Assembly (NCBI GenBank): GCA_965262365.1
Contig: OZ253541.1
Location: forward strand, 868,001 to 932,000
DNA: 64,000 nucleotides
Direction of reading: 5' to 3'
Source: UBA6522 sp965262365
GTDB lineage: Bacteria; Pseudomonadota; Gammaproteobacteria; Steroidobacterales; Rariloculaceae
Shown: in pieces, positions 26,263 to 34,991 of the stretch
Layout of the letters: every line of letters begins with the position of its first letter
Numbering within the stretch: the first letter of the stretch is position 1
Notes under the pieces: generated by a model
What the model was told of the DNA's origin: nothing
Seen by the model: the letters and a program-made list of their open reading frames with translations, nothing else
Database searches by the model: none
Program-made: the position numbers and the translations under genes

Positions 26263-27210
26263 TCAGCGTCGGAAGTGGATTTCCCTGACTTCGTGGGATG
26301 AATCAAGCAGCAGCGTGGCGTCCGCCATTCTCGGAAGTCTGGACATCGCGACTCTCGAAAGCCGCTCGAAGTGCTGGACAAACTCACGTAGCTGAGATTC
26401 GTTCATGATCCCCGGTTCCCCCGGTTCCCCCGGTTCCCCCGGTTCCCCCGGTTCCTCCGGTTCCTCCGGTTCCTCCGGTTTCCCCGCTGCCGTTCTCGCG
26501 GCGAGCTTCTGCTCCTGCTCGCTCCGCCAACGCAGCACCGCGCCCATATCCGGCGCCTGAAGAAAGATCAGCCGGTCCAACTGCGAGAAAACCCGTGCGT
26601 AGTCATCGCGGAGCCGGTCGTTGACGTAGGTTCGCCAGGCACCGTCGCTGTCTGACCGGGCTTCCAGGTCATTGATCGGCGTCACCAGTTCACGGGCATC
26701 CTGGGGAGGAACGCCCAGGCACCAACCCTCCAGAATGATGGCATCCAGCGGCCCGGCCACATTCGGCCAGATTGTGGACGGCGCCCTGTCGTCACGGGCC
26801 TTGTCAAACCGGGGCAGGCGCATCGACGCCCCCGAACCGAGCGTCTTCAGGCACCGCAGATAGCGGTCCATCATCTCGCAATCGTGGGTGCCGGGTGGTC
26901 CCCGCGTGGCGAGCAAGGGGTGCACGCGGCCGCTCAGTTCGAGGCGCTCGAAGCGGGAGAGGTAAAAGTCGTCCATGGAGAGCACGGCGACGGTCCAATC
27001 GGCCGTGTTCCCTAGTTGCAGAGCCAGGAATTCCGCCAGCGTGGACTTGCCCGTTCCCTGCGCGCCGCAGATGCCGATCAGCGACGGTCTCCGGCCCGAA
27101 GTCTCGCGCAGCCAACGCGCCAGTGGAACGTAGTGTTGGCTAACTACTCGCCGGAACGAATCCGGGAGTCTGTGCGCCTTGCAGAATTCGGCAAGTTGCG
27201 TTGCATTCAT
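26263..27210 (-). CDS. D-glycerate 3-kinase-like P-loop kinase
   Basis: 315 residues. Walker A GAQGTGKS lies at 49-56. SMDDFYLSRFERLEL and THDCEMMDRYL (the substrate and lid region of uridine-kinase-like and glycerate-kinase folds) follow, then IILEGWCLGVPPQ and VNDRLRDDYARVF. This pattern matches plant-type glycerate kinase (GLYK) homologues in bacteria. The ATG at 27210 is preferred over 27234. A proline/glutamate/glycine tract interrupts the protein at residues ~243-267, just before the C-terminal helix NESQLREFVQHFERL. Confidence 0.82.
   Translation of the reverse strand: MNATQLAEFCKAHRLPDSFRRVVSQHYVPLARWLRETSGRRPSLIGICGAQGTGKSTLAEFLALQLGNTADWTVAVLSMDDFYLSRFERLELSGRVHPLLATRGPPGTHDCEMMDRYLRCLKTLGSGASMRLPRFDKARDDRAPSTIWPNVAGPLDAIILEGWCLGVPPQDARELVTPINDLEARSDSDGAWRTYVNDRLRDDYARVFSQLDRLIFLQAPDMGAVLRWRSEQEQKLAARTAAGKPEEPEEPEEPGEPGEPGEPGEPGIMNESQLREFVQHFERLSRVAMSRLPRMADATLLLDSSHEVREIHFRR
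26411..26482 (-). repeat. 9-bp tandem repeat within the kinase gene
   Basis: Eight consecutive 9-base units (five of cccggttcc, then two of tccggttcc and one of tccggtttc) encode GEP and EEP tripeptides. The array is a perfect multiple of three, so copy-number change keeps the frame. It lies in a surface linker of the kinase, between the core and the final helix. Confidence 0.93.
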
Positions 27211-27674
27211 CGACCGAATTTTCTCACAATGCACGGGGCAATAGTCGTGCCCGTTTCCTTGGCGCGGCGGTAGTACTCAGGCGACCGGGATTCGGCGTCT
27301 TCCCCGATCCGGTGATTCCCGCGGAGGCCGGGCGGCAGGCGGCAGCAGCGAGCGGCCACCACTCCGTTTCAGGCGTATTCAATGCCGAGAGTTCGTTCGA
27401 GATCACCGGAGTCGTCACGGAAGTCGAGTGGATCAACCCACACATCTACCTGCATCTTGAGGTTACGGGCGAGGACGGCGACGTCACCCTTTGGCAGTTG
27501 GAAACCGCACCGACGGCGTTCATGCGCAAGGCGGGTATTTCCAAGGCGATGTTGCAGGGTGACGGGGAACCGGTCACCGTCACCGGGATCGCCTCCCATA
27601 CGCTCCCGAACGTCGGCTGGATCCGACGGATTACTTTCGCGGACGGGCGCTACTTGCAGATTTCGGCCAGTTGA
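27201..27674 (+). CDS. DUF6152-type small secreted protein, disturbed N-terminus
   Basis: The last ~105 residues form a DUF6152 domain: HHSVSGVFNAESSFEITGVV, then EVEWINPHIYLHLEV and WQLETAPTAFMRKAG. This β-rich domain of unknown function normally follows a signal peptide directly, with a HHS motif at the cleavage site. Here the signal-like segment RARFLGAAVVL is separated from the HHS motif by ~30 residues containing VIPAEAG, a typical REP-element translation. The start is therefore unclear: the ATG at 27201 overlaps the divergent kinase gene, and a GTG at 27312 would remove the signal. It may be a damaged gene. Confidence 0.55.
   Translation: MHSSTEFSHNARGNSRARFLGAAVVLRRPGFGVFPDPVIPAEAGRQAAAASGHHSVSGVFNAESSFEITGVVTEVEWINPHIYLHLEVTGEDGDVTLWQLETAPTAFMRKAGISKAMLQGDGEPVTVTGIASHTLPNVGWIRRITFADGRYLQISAS
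27281..27341 (+). repeat. possible REP-like remnant
   Basis: The stretch translates to PVIPAEAG, which is how widespread proteobacterial REP-type repeats read in one frame (attcccgcggaggc). The right arm of the usual hairpin is degenerate here, so this would be an old copy. It interrupts the signal peptide region of the DUF6152 gene. Confidence 0.3.
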
Positions 27675-27711
27675 TCGGCGTCGCCCGCGTGTCACCAATG
27701 AGGAGTGCAAC

Positions 27712-28521
27712 ATGATGAGTCGAATGCAAACTGCCGTGCTGGCTCTGACCGCCCTGGCAACGGGAATCTCACTTGCGCAGGACGATGCTCAAACCATTGT
27801 TGACACACCGCGCACCGCAGAAGGGCGCCCGGACATGAACGGTACATGGGACAACGGTTCGGGGATCGACTTTGTCAGGCCGCAAAATATCGACGGTTCC
27901 ATATGCGTCACAGGGTGTCCCCGGCCGGAGTCGGTACCCTCACCGGCGTTCATTCCGCCGCCTCCCGATCGTCCCAGCTACCGGGGGGAGTTCATGGAAA
28001 AGGTCAGGGATCTCGAGGCTCGCCAGGTCGAAGAGGATCCGGTGCTCAGGTGCCGCAACCCGGGGCTGCCTCGTATTGGCCCGCCCGACAAGATCGTCCA
28101 GATTCCGGGACAGATCGTATTCCTCTACGATGACGTCAACGGCAACTACTTCCGCATCATTCCCACCGACGGCCGGGGTTATCGAGCCGATCTGGAAGAA
28201 ACTTATCTGGGCGATTCCGTGGGTCACTGGGAAGACGACACGCTGGTCGTGGAGACAGTCAACCTGATCGACGAAACCTGGCTGACCGATGACGGATCCT
28301 TTCACACCGGGGATCTGCGGGTCGTCGAGCGCTTGGCGCGTACCGGCGATACGCTGGAATGGCAGGCGACCTCCTACGACCCGGCAGTTCTCGCAGCACC
28401 CTGGGTGCAGCGGCCGCGAATCTCTCACCTGACAGATTTGGAACTGGTCGAGGCGGCGCCCTGCATCGAGCGCGACCTGGCCCACATGCAGGACCTGTCG
28501 CACCACGACAACATCAGATAG
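27712..28521 (+). CDS. secreted protein of DUF6152-associated family
   Basis: 269 residues. A signal peptide (AVLALTALATGISLA) precedes PRTAEGRPDMNGTWDNGSG, a start common in secreted proteins of this group, and a two-cysteine loop (CVTGCPRP). The C-terminal half, with RCRNPGLPRIGPPDKIVQIP, GDSVGHWEDDTLVVETVNL and ERLARTGDTLEW, is shared with the C-terminal parts of the longer DUF6152 proteins elsewhere in the window. It starts 37 bases after the small DUF6152 gene, so the two domains that are fused elsewhere are here separate neighbours. Function unknown. Confidence 0.8.
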   Translation: MMSRMQTAVLALTALATGISLAQDDAQTIVDTPRTAEGRPDMNGTWDNGSGIDFVRPQNIDGSICVTGCPRPESVPSPAFIPPPPDRPSYRGEFMEKVRDLEARQVEEDPVLRCRNPGLPRIGPPDKIVQIPGQIVFLYDDVNGNYFRIIPTDGRGYRADLEETYLGDSVGHWEDDTLVVETVNLIDETWLTDDGSFHTGDLRVVERLARTGDTLEWQATSYDPAVLAAPWVQRPRISHLTDLELVEAAPCIERDLAHMQDLSHHDNIR

Positions 28522-28525
28522 GAGA

Positions 28526-28560
28526 GCCTGTTAACGCTATTTCGTGGAGCGTTAACAGGC
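28526..28560. terminator. perfect 12-bp inverted repeat, likely terminator
   Basis: GCCTGTTAACGC (28526-28537) and GCGTTAACAGGC (28549-28560) form a perfect stem with an 11-base loop, five bases after the stop of the secreted protein and before the convergent aldolase. There is no U-tract, so it could act as a bidirectional hairpin between convergent genes. Confidence 0.6.
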
Positions 28561-28644
28561 CCTGGTCGGGAAACCTCGTCAATTTCTTGCCGCGGGTGCG
28601 CCAGGACGGCACCCCCTCGCTCAATCGCGCCTCGCCGTCCCGGC

Positions 28645-29538
28645 TCAGGTACGGGATGCGTCGAATATCGCCTGGATAGAAGCGTCCAGCATGGCGTCGA
28701 AGTCGTCGTCGGACTGTTGCGCCGAAAGTCCTTCGGTCAGGGCCCTGGAGAAACTCGCGACCATTCCAGGGTTTTGCGCCAGCCGGCGATTGGCCTCTTC
28801 ACGGCTGTAACCGCCTGAGAGCGCGACCAACCTCAGCAGGTTCGGATGCTCCAGGCAGGCCTTGTAGAGTCCCGGTTCCTCCGGCAAGGTCAGCTTGAAC
28901 ATCACATTCTCGCCGTCCGCAAGGCCGTCCAGATGAGCCAGCAATTGATCTCGTAACAGGTCTTCGGCTTCACGCTTGTCGGGCGCGTTGATATCGACTT
29001 CGGGTTCGATGATGGGCATCAGTCCGGCCGCGACGATCTGCCGGCCGATCTCGAATTGCTGGTTGACGATCCGCTCGATGCCGGCGGCGTCCGCGGACTT
29101 GATCACCGAGCGCATCTTCGTGCCGAAGACGTTCCTCGAGTTGGCCTTGTCCAGGAGTCCGGAAAGGTTGGGAATCGGGTTCATCACCTGCACGCCGTCA
29201 CTGACCGGCGCCAATCCCTTGTCGACCTTGAGGAAGGGTGCGACGTTCTTTTCCTCCCAGAGGTATCGGGCCGAGTTCATTCCGCCGATGTCCCTGTCCA
29301 GCGTGTTCTCGAAGAGGATGGCTCCGAGGATCCGGTCGCCGCTGAACACCGGGCTGGTCACGATCCTGGTGCGCATCCTGTGCACCACGCCGAACATTTC
29401 GTCGTCGCCGGCGTAAGCATCCTCTCCGACACCGTAAAGCCTCAGTGCCTTCGGCGTGCTCCCGCCGCTCTGATCCAATGCTGCGATAAACCCGTCTTGC
29501 GAGCGTACCTTGTCAAGTTGATCTTGCGCGATAGACAT
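28645..29538 (-). CDS. class I fructose-bisphosphate aldolase
   Basis: 297 residues. The start DGFIAALDQSGGSTPKALR, the Schiff-base lysine in VMFKLTLPEEPGLY and the C-terminal VALSGGYSREEANRRL mark the bacterial class I aldolase that splits fructose 1,6-bisphosphate in glycolysis and gluconeogenesis. The length is typical. It stands alone, with the S41 protease gene beginning further along the same strand 102 bases upstream of its start. Confidence 0.93.
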   Translation of the reverse strand: MSIAQDQLDKVRSQDGFIAALDQSGGSTPKALRLYGVGEDAYAGDDEMFGVVHRMRTRIVTSPVFSGDRILGAILFENTLDRDIGGMNSARYLWEEKNVAPFLKVDKGLAPVSDGVQVMNPIPNLSGLLDKANSRNVFGTKMRSVIKSADAAGIERIVNQQFEIGRQIVAAGLMPIIEPEVDINAPDKREAEDLLRDQLLAHLDGLADGENVMFKLTLPEEPGLYKACLEHPNLLRLVALSGGYSREEANRRLAQNPGMVASFSRALTEGLSAQQSDDDFDAMLDASIQAIFDASRT

Positions 29539-29640
29539 GGAATTCCCTTGCTCCCCGTGTCGTCGGTCTGTTTGAGATGGTTGAATGCGATCCGGCGAAT
29601 CAGGCCCTGCCGGAACAGCCGCGAAGTATACCAGCGGGAA

Positions 29641-31635
29641 CTACTCCTGCATGATCCGATTGGTCAGCCAGGGCGGCTTGTACACGGTGCCTTCCCTGGG
29701 CTCCGAAATCAATGAATCTGCGGTTTCGCCGCCGAACCCCTGGGTTGTCGACGCGGGCACCGGACAGGTGGAGGAGTCGCGATAGCTCAGCGCGGTCGCC
29801 AACCGCCCCTCCAGGGGATCGCCCAGCGGGCGGCTGAAGTCGTCTGCGACCCGGCATCCGGGCACGTTGGATCCGGTCCCGCTGGCCCCCTCGACGGGCA
29901 TGAATCCGTCACCGTAGTCCCCGAACCCCTTGGCGTTGACACCGCGGAACTGGACCGTGAAATAGCTCGTTCCGCAGTTGTCGGTCGCATAGAAACCGTA
30001 AGGCTTGCCGCAGGTCGGCCCGCCGATCTGGATGACTTCGATGTCGATTCCTCGCAATCCGTTGATCACCGCTTCGCTGGCGGAGCAGGTGTTAGGGCCG
30101 CTGAGGACAATGACGCGGCGAAGGTCCAGCGTAGGCAACGGACGCCGCGGCGATTCTGCCGATGTATTGTAGAAGGGAATGGGGCGTAGCGGGCCGCCGG
30201 TCACCGGATTGGTCTCAGGATGCTTGTCGTTGAATTGAAGACGTTCGAACACTTGGCCGGCCGTCGCCGCCTCGCCTGCAATCATGTAGGCCAGTTCGCT
30301 GGCGATATCGAGAAGCCCGCCGCCGTTGTAACGCATGTCGACGATCAGGTCCTCGATTCCGCCGGGGACGGAATTGAACGTCCGGACCGCGTCGATGAGA
30401 CCCGCTTCGGCTGTCTGGAGATGGTCGTTGAACAGCATGTAACCGACGGTTGCCCCCGACGGCGACGTCACCGTTCCGGCGTGCTGGACCGGTGTGGATG
30501 TGATGATCTCCGATGTCAGTTCCACCGTACGGGTGGTTTCCGAGCCGACTTCGCGGAATTCGAACGAGTGGGTCTCGCCAACCGACTCCGGGTAAAGGGC
30601 GGCATTGATCGCATCGACGCTCGCCTGGTCATTCGCATTGACGAAATCGATCCCGTCGATGGAAATGATGCGCGCACCCCGCAGTACCCCCGCATCCGCT
30701 GCCGGGGTATTCGGGTCCGTATAGGCGACGGCGGCCTCCCGTGGCGGCGAACGGGATATGATCGACCAGGCGGCACCGTATCCGGCGGATTCTCCCGACT
30801 GGATCAGCGCAATCCACTCTTCCGTGTCGTAAGTGAAGTGAAATCGGTCCTTGAGTGCGCCGGACGAGGTCCGCGCGGTGGTCCTCAGAAGGGCGAAGTA
30901 TTCCAGCGGGTCGTCGTATCGCCCCGGATCGCGATCGATGACCTCGTCATACCAGAGGTAAGTGTTGTTGTTCCAGGAACGAAGCCAGTTGTTTTCGTCC
31001 ACCGTTCGGCCCTGGACGTCCAAATAGGGCCGATTCGTCCGGGGGGCGTTGCCCGTCCTGGGCGAGAGGCATTGGCCGGCAAAGGTCGAATCCGGCAGGA
31101 ATTGTCCCGAGGTCCAGCCGGATTCGGACGGTTCATCGTTGTCCACAATGGTCAGCGTCGCCGGATTGACGGTCAGCCCGGCGGCCGTGCCGGTCACGCT
31201 CGCGGTTTCATCCTCCTCATCCTCGTCGTCGTCCGTCGCAGCGAAAGTGAAGTCGGCGCTACCGGACGTGGCGCCCGTGGCGATGGTTACGGTAAAGGCC
31301 GGCACCGCAGAGAAGTCGTTGCTGTCGGCCGAGTTTCCCGCGACAGAAACAGTGACCTCTATGCCGGAATCCGACGCACCGCCCACCAACGTCGCCGTCA
31401 CCGTGACGGTGACGGAATCGTCGCCTTCCGTCACGGAGTCGGGTGCCAGGGACAGGTTTGCCGCGCTGGGCCCGGAGCTGCTGTCGCCGTCGCCGTTTCC
31501 GTCGCCCGGCGAGCAGCCGGCGATGAGCACAATGACGGTCAAACAAAGGGCAGCGACCCCACACTCATCGGGTCTCTGTTGTCGGCGCAGGACTGTGCTC
31601 CCGCGATGCGCGGTTTGCTTCGCTTTCTTCATCAC
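29641..31635 (-). CDS. S41-family peptidase lipoprotein with Calx-beta-like domain
   Basis: 664 residues. A lipoprotein signal ends in LIAGC near residue 41. A Calx-beta-like β-sandwich follows (~57-165), with an acidic DDDEDEEDE loop suited to calcium. Then comes a PDZ-like segment (VLRGARIISIDGIDFVN) and the S41 core VGYMLFNDHL, LIVDMRYNGGGLL, with the serine in GPNTCSASEA (~518) and the lysine in GPTCGKPYG. Tail-specific-protease-like enzymes of this kind act in the periplasm or on the cell surface. Its start overlaps the stop of the upstream DUF6152 gene by four bases. Confidence 0.87.
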   Translation of the reverse strand: MMKKAKQTAHRGSTVLRRQQRPDECGVAALCLTVIVLIAGCSPGDGNGDGDSSSGPSAANLSLAPDSVTEGDDSVTVTVTATLVGGASDSGIEVTVSVAGNSADSNDFSAVPAFTVTIATGATSGSADFTFAATDDDEDEEDETASVTGTAAGLTVNPATLTIVDNDEPSESGWTSGQFLPDSTFAGQCLSPRTGNAPRTNRPYLDVQGRTVDENNWLRSWNNNTYLWYDEVIDRDPGRYDDPLEYFALLRTTARTSSGALKDRFHFTYDTEEWIALIQSGESAGYGAAWSIISRSPPREAAVAYTDPNTPAADAGVLRGARIISIDGIDFVNANDQASVDAINAALYPESVGETHSFEFREVGSETTRTVELTSEIITSTPVQHAGTVTSPSGATVGYMLFNDHLQTAEAGLIDAVRTFNSVPGGIEDLIVDMRYNGGGLLDIASELAYMIAGEAATAGQVFERLQFNDKHPETNPVTGGPLRPIPFYNTSAESPRRPLPTLDLRRVIVLSGPNTCSASEAVINGLRGIDIEVIQIGGPTCGKPYGFYATDNCGTSYFTVQFRGVNAKGFGDYGDGFMPVEGASGTGSNVPGCRVADDFSRPLGDPLEGRLATALSYRDSSTCPVPASTTQGFGGETADSLISEPREGTVYKPPWLTNRIMQE

Positions 31636-32711
31636 TGGTACAGCGTATCCTCGAGCAGGCCCCGTTCGTAGAGGTCCCTGTAGTGGGCGTTCGGGTCGCA
31701 GACCGGGCTTTCCATGAGTCCGTCGGCCGGGTCGGCGCGCTGCGACCCGCGCGTTCGGACCAGCGGCTCGGTGTACAGGTCGTCGTGAATGGTCATGATG
31801 CGGTCCATGGTCAGGCCGCCTTCGGCGACCGTCCAGCGCTCGTCGATTCGCGTGCCGTCGCCGCCGGACATGGGATAACCCGAGCCGTCAAGCCAACCCG
31901 GTTCCAGGTGAGTTGTTTCGATCACCAGCGTGCGGTCCTCCCAGCGGCCCACGGAGAACCCCATGGAAGTCAGCGGATAATCGTCCGCTGCGGAGCGCCC
32001 GTCCATCCACACCCAGCGAGGGCTGTTGTTCTGCAGGAAGAGCATGAAGTAGTGCGTGCCGCCGTCGAGGATTTCCATGGAGTAGGGGGAGCCGAAAATG
32101 CGCGGCAGCCCCGGCGCGAGGCAGCGCAGCACGTGGTCGTCTCCAAATTGGCGGGATTCATGGATGGCCCGGCTTTCCGGTGTGAACGGCATGGGTTTGG
32201 GCTCGAGGTCGTCTACAGTCGCGCGGAACTTGTAACGGTTGATCCAGTAGCCGCTGATGTCGACCTCGTAGTCGTTGGAAGTGACGGTGTAGTCGACGTT
32301 TGGGTCGGCGACGATCTCCTGCACTGAACCCGCACTCACGCAACGTCCCAGCCGGCGGCCGCTGTCGAGATAGATGCAGGTGGCGTAGAGCCGCTTCATG
32401 CCGTCCCGGCCCAGATTACCCGTCGCCCTGACGTGGTCGCCGACCTGTACCGTTTCTTCGAGCCATTGCTCGCGCCGGTACGTCGGCAGGTTGCCCGGCG
32501 GCTGCAGAAACCACTCTTCGGTCGATCCGTTCTCAAGCTGTACCTCGACGCCGTAGCGGATATGCGGATTGGCCCACAGCACTTCGGTGACCCGTCCCTC
32601 GACCTCGCCTTCGAGGTCCGGGAGAAATTCGGTGACAAAGGCATGATGCGCCAGCGACTGTGCGCTCGGCGCCGCAGCCAACGCCAGCAGCCATACGTAC
32701 GTCCGGTTCAT
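31632..32711 (-). CDS. DUF6152-type secreted protein, two-domain
   Basis: 359 residues. A signal peptide (LLALAAAPSAQSLA) is followed at once by HHAFVTEF, then VEGRVTEVLWANPHIRYGVEV, the DUF6152 domain. The C-terminal domain has RCLAPGLPRIFGSP, SMGFSVGRWEDRTLVIETT and DERWTVAEGG. It is translationally coupled to the S41 protease (ATGA overlap), which suggests a shared periplasmic task. The end, CDPNAHYRDLYERGLLEDTLYQ-like, matches the terminal fragment of the broken gene at 40 kb. Function unknown. Confidence 0.85.
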   Translation of the reverse strand: MNRTYVWLLALAAAPSAQSLAHHAFVTEFLPDLEGEVEGRVTEVLWANPHIRYGVEVQLENGSTEEWFLQPPGNLPTYRREQWLEETVQVGDHVRATGNLGRDGMKRLYATCIYLDSGRRLGRCVSAGSVQEIVADPNVDYTVTSNDYEVDISGYWINRYKFRATVDDLEPKPMPFTPESRAIHESRQFGDDHVLRCLAPGLPRIFGSPYSMEILDGGTHYFMLFLQNNSPRWVWMDGRSAADDYPLTSMGFSVGRWEDRTLVIETTHLEPGWLDGSGYPMSGGDGTRIDERWTVAEGGLTMDRIMTIHDDLYTEPLVRTRGSQRADPADGLMESPVCDPNAHYRDLYERGLLEDTLYQ

Positions 32712-32921
32712 GTTGCTATTCCCGACATGGTCCAGTGTTGTCCCTATCTTACTGCGTGTGTCGCTTGAAGCGTACGCGCCGATAACCTACCGTAGTGCGC
32801 CCGCCGCCGATCCGGCGGTCTTGCCGGTCAGGCCCGTCGACATGCGAGTCGGAGCGGCGATCCCGGTCGGCGGCGGCAAACGTCCAGGATTTCTGACAAG
32901 CAAGCAGGAGGCATTTTTCCA

Positions 32922-33935
32922 GTGGAATACCGCAATCTCGGAAGAACCGGGGTCAAAGTCAGCCAGCTATGCCTGGGCACGATGATGTTCGGGCGCCGCA
33001 CGAATGAATCGGAGTCGATTCCCATCATTCACAAGGCGCTGGACGAGGGGATCAATTTTCTCGACACGGCGGATATTTACGGCCTGGGTGAGAGCGAACG
33101 CATCGTCGGGAAGGCATTGGCCGAGGCCGGTGCGCGGCAACGTGTGATCCTGGCCACCAAGGCGTGTATCCCGATGGCCCGCGACGATCCGAACATGGGC
33201 GGATTGAGCCGACGCTACCTGATCGCTGCCTGCGAGGCGTCCCTGCGGCGTCTGAATACGGATTGGATCGATCTGTTTTACCTGCATCGTTCCCTCCCGG
33301 ACGTTCCCATCGACGAAACGTTGCGGGCGCTGGACGACCTGATCCGCCAGGGCAAGATTCGCTATATCGGCTGCAGCATGTTCCCGGCGTGGAAAATGGT
33401 GGAGTCGGTATGGGTCGCCAGGGAACTGGGCCTTAACCGGTTTGTCTGCGACCAGTCGGCGTATAACCTGCTGGATCGGGCCGCCGAGCGCGAGGCGATT
33501 CCAGCGGCGCGTAACTATGGGCTTGCGTTTCTCCCCTGGGGTCCGCTGTGCGGCGGACTGCTGAGCGGCAAGTACCGTCGCGATGACACCAGCGCCGAGG
33601 GTCGGTGGCAGGGCGGGCGCGACAACTTCGACCGACCGGCAACGTCTGAAGCGTTTGACGTAATCGATCTTGTCGTCGACCTGGCCCGGGAAGCCGGTTG
33701 CACACCGTCGCAGTTCTCCCTGGCCTGGACCGCGGCGCAGCCGGGCGTGACGGCTCCGATTATCGGGCCCAGAACGCTGGAGCAACTGGTGGACAACGTG
33801 GGGGCTGCCGGAGTGACGCTGTCGGCTGAGCACCTCGACTGCGTGGATGAGGTCGTGCCCGCCATGACAAGCGCCATGCGCTATTACGACGAGGCCAATC
33901 GTTTCGACCGCGCGCCCAACGTCTATAGTCTGTAG
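32922..33935 (+). CDS. aldo/keto reductase
   Basis: 337 residues, TIM barrel, NADPH-dependent. The start YRNLGRTGVKVSQLCLGTM is typical of the AKR11/AKR14 (YghZ-like) group. The catalytic Asp and Tyr are in FLDTADIYGLGESE, the Lys in VILATKACIP and the His in LFYLHRSLPD. The NADP phosphate site is IIGPRTLEQLVDN. The start is GTG at 32922, with AGGAGG at 32906-32911. Substrate unknown. It diverges from the DUF6152-S41 pair across 210 bases. Confidence 0.9.
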   Translation: MEYRNLGRTGVKVSQLCLGTMMFGRRTNESESIPIIHKALDEGINFLDTADIYGLGESERIVGKALAEAGARQRVILATKACIPMARDDPNMGGLSRRYLIAACEASLRRLNTDWIDLFYLHRSLPDVPIDETLRALDDLIRQGKIRYIGCSMFPAWKMVESVWVARELGLNRFVCDQSAYNLLDRAAEREAIPAARNYGLAFLPWGPLCGGLLSGKYRRDDTSAEGRWQGGRDNFDRPATSEAFDVIDLVVDLAREAGCTPSQFSLAWTAAQPGVTAPIIGPRTLEQLVDNVGAAGVTLSAEHLDCVDEVVPAMTSAMRYYDEANRFDRAPNVYSL

Positions 33936-34987
33936 CGCGGTTCCGGCGGCTCGACTTCCACGTCCAGCGCGGTCTCCCGCAGGGCGTTCCAGGTCTTTGC
34001 GGGCAGCGGGATTCCGTCTCGCCGACGTTCGGCCGCAATTTTTCGTTCGATCTCGCCCGGCAGATAAATCGTGTCGACGCCCTCCGCCCTTGGCAGGCTC
34101 TTGAGTGCCGCCCCGAGTTCGTCAATGCGCTGCCGAAAGCCCGTAACATCGCCGAAGAGCCCGATGTCGATGGCAGCGATCATGCCGTTCTGGCTGTGAA
34201 CAACAGGCTCGCCACGGATCGCAGGCGCCAGCAGCGGGTGGTCGACCAGCACCCCCTGAAAACACTCCAGCATCAGTGACAGCCCCGCTCCCTTGGGTCC
34301 GGCCAGCGGCATCGGCAAGACTGCCTCGAGGGGATTGGTGGTCGGCTTGCCATTCGCCGTGAGCGCGGAGCCGAGGGGTATCGAATCGCCCGTGGCCCGG
34401 GCCTTGAGGATCTTGCCGATGGCGATTTCCGCGGTTGCCATGTCCAGCATGAGCAGGCCGGACCGATCGCCTGGTGCCGCCATCGCGATGGGGCTGGTCG
34501 CGACACCGGCCTTGCGGGCGCCGAAATAGGCCATGTTGGGACGGCTCGACGCAGAGGCGATGCCAAGCATGCCCGCGTTAGCGATCTGTGCGGCGTAGTA
34601 GCCCATCGGGCCCGTATGGGTCGTCTCACGGACGATCCCCCAGGCCAGGCCGTTGCCGCGCGCCTTTTCGATGGCGTGCCGTGTTGCCGCCTGCATCGCG
34701 ACCCCGCCGGGGGCGCGATCGGCCTCGACAAGGAAAGTCGCCGGGGAATTGTCGATTATTCGAAGTCGCGGGTGCGGATTCATCACGCCCGACGAAAGCC
34801 AGGCGTAGTATTTCGGGACACGCAACACGCCGTGGGAATCCACACCATGGAGATTGGCCCAGACGAGGACATCGGCCTGCGTGCGGGCCGATCCCCTGTC
34901 CATACCCGCGCGCTCGAATACTCCGGCGCAAAACCGGGCCAGCGGTTCGGGATCGACAACGACGCCGTTATCGAGCGTGTCCGTCAC
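33923..34987 (-). CDS. Ldh-family malate/L-lactate-type dehydrogenase
   Basis: 354 residues, the NAD(P)-dependent LDH2/MDG2 fold (YlbC, YiaK, ComC relatives). Visible are WANLHGVDSHGVLRVP with the catalytic histidine near residue 48, ANAGMLGIASASSRPNMAYF and AMAAPGDRSGLLMLDMAT. 2-oxoacid or imine reduction is the usual reaction, and the precise substrate is open. It begins four bases after the metallo-hydrolase gene on the same strand and ends convergent with the aldo/keto reductase, overlapping by 13 bases. Confidence 0.9.
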   Translation of the reverse strand: MTDTLDNGVVVDPEPLARFCAGVFERAGMDRGSARTQADVLVWANLHGVDSHGVLRVPKYYAWLSSGVMNPHPRLRIIDNSPATFLVEADRAPGGVAMQAATRHAIEKARGNGLAWGIVRETTHTGPMGYYAAQIANAGMLGIASASSRPNMAYFGARKAGVATSPIAMAAPGDRSGLLMLDMATAEIAIGKILKARATGDSIPLGSALTANGKPTTNPLEAVLPMPLAGPKGAGLSLMLECFQGVLVDHPLLAPAIRGEPVVHSQNGMIAAIDIGLFGDVTGFRQRIDELGAALKSLPRAEGVDTIYLPGEIERKIAAERRRDGIPLPAKTWNALRETALDVEVEPPEPRYRL

Positions 34988-34991
34988 ACCT

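Noticed and set aside
30220..31671. 483-codon plus-strand frame across the S41 protease gene
   Set aside because: The opposite strand encodes a recognised protease with signal peptide and active site; this frame is an antisense shadow.
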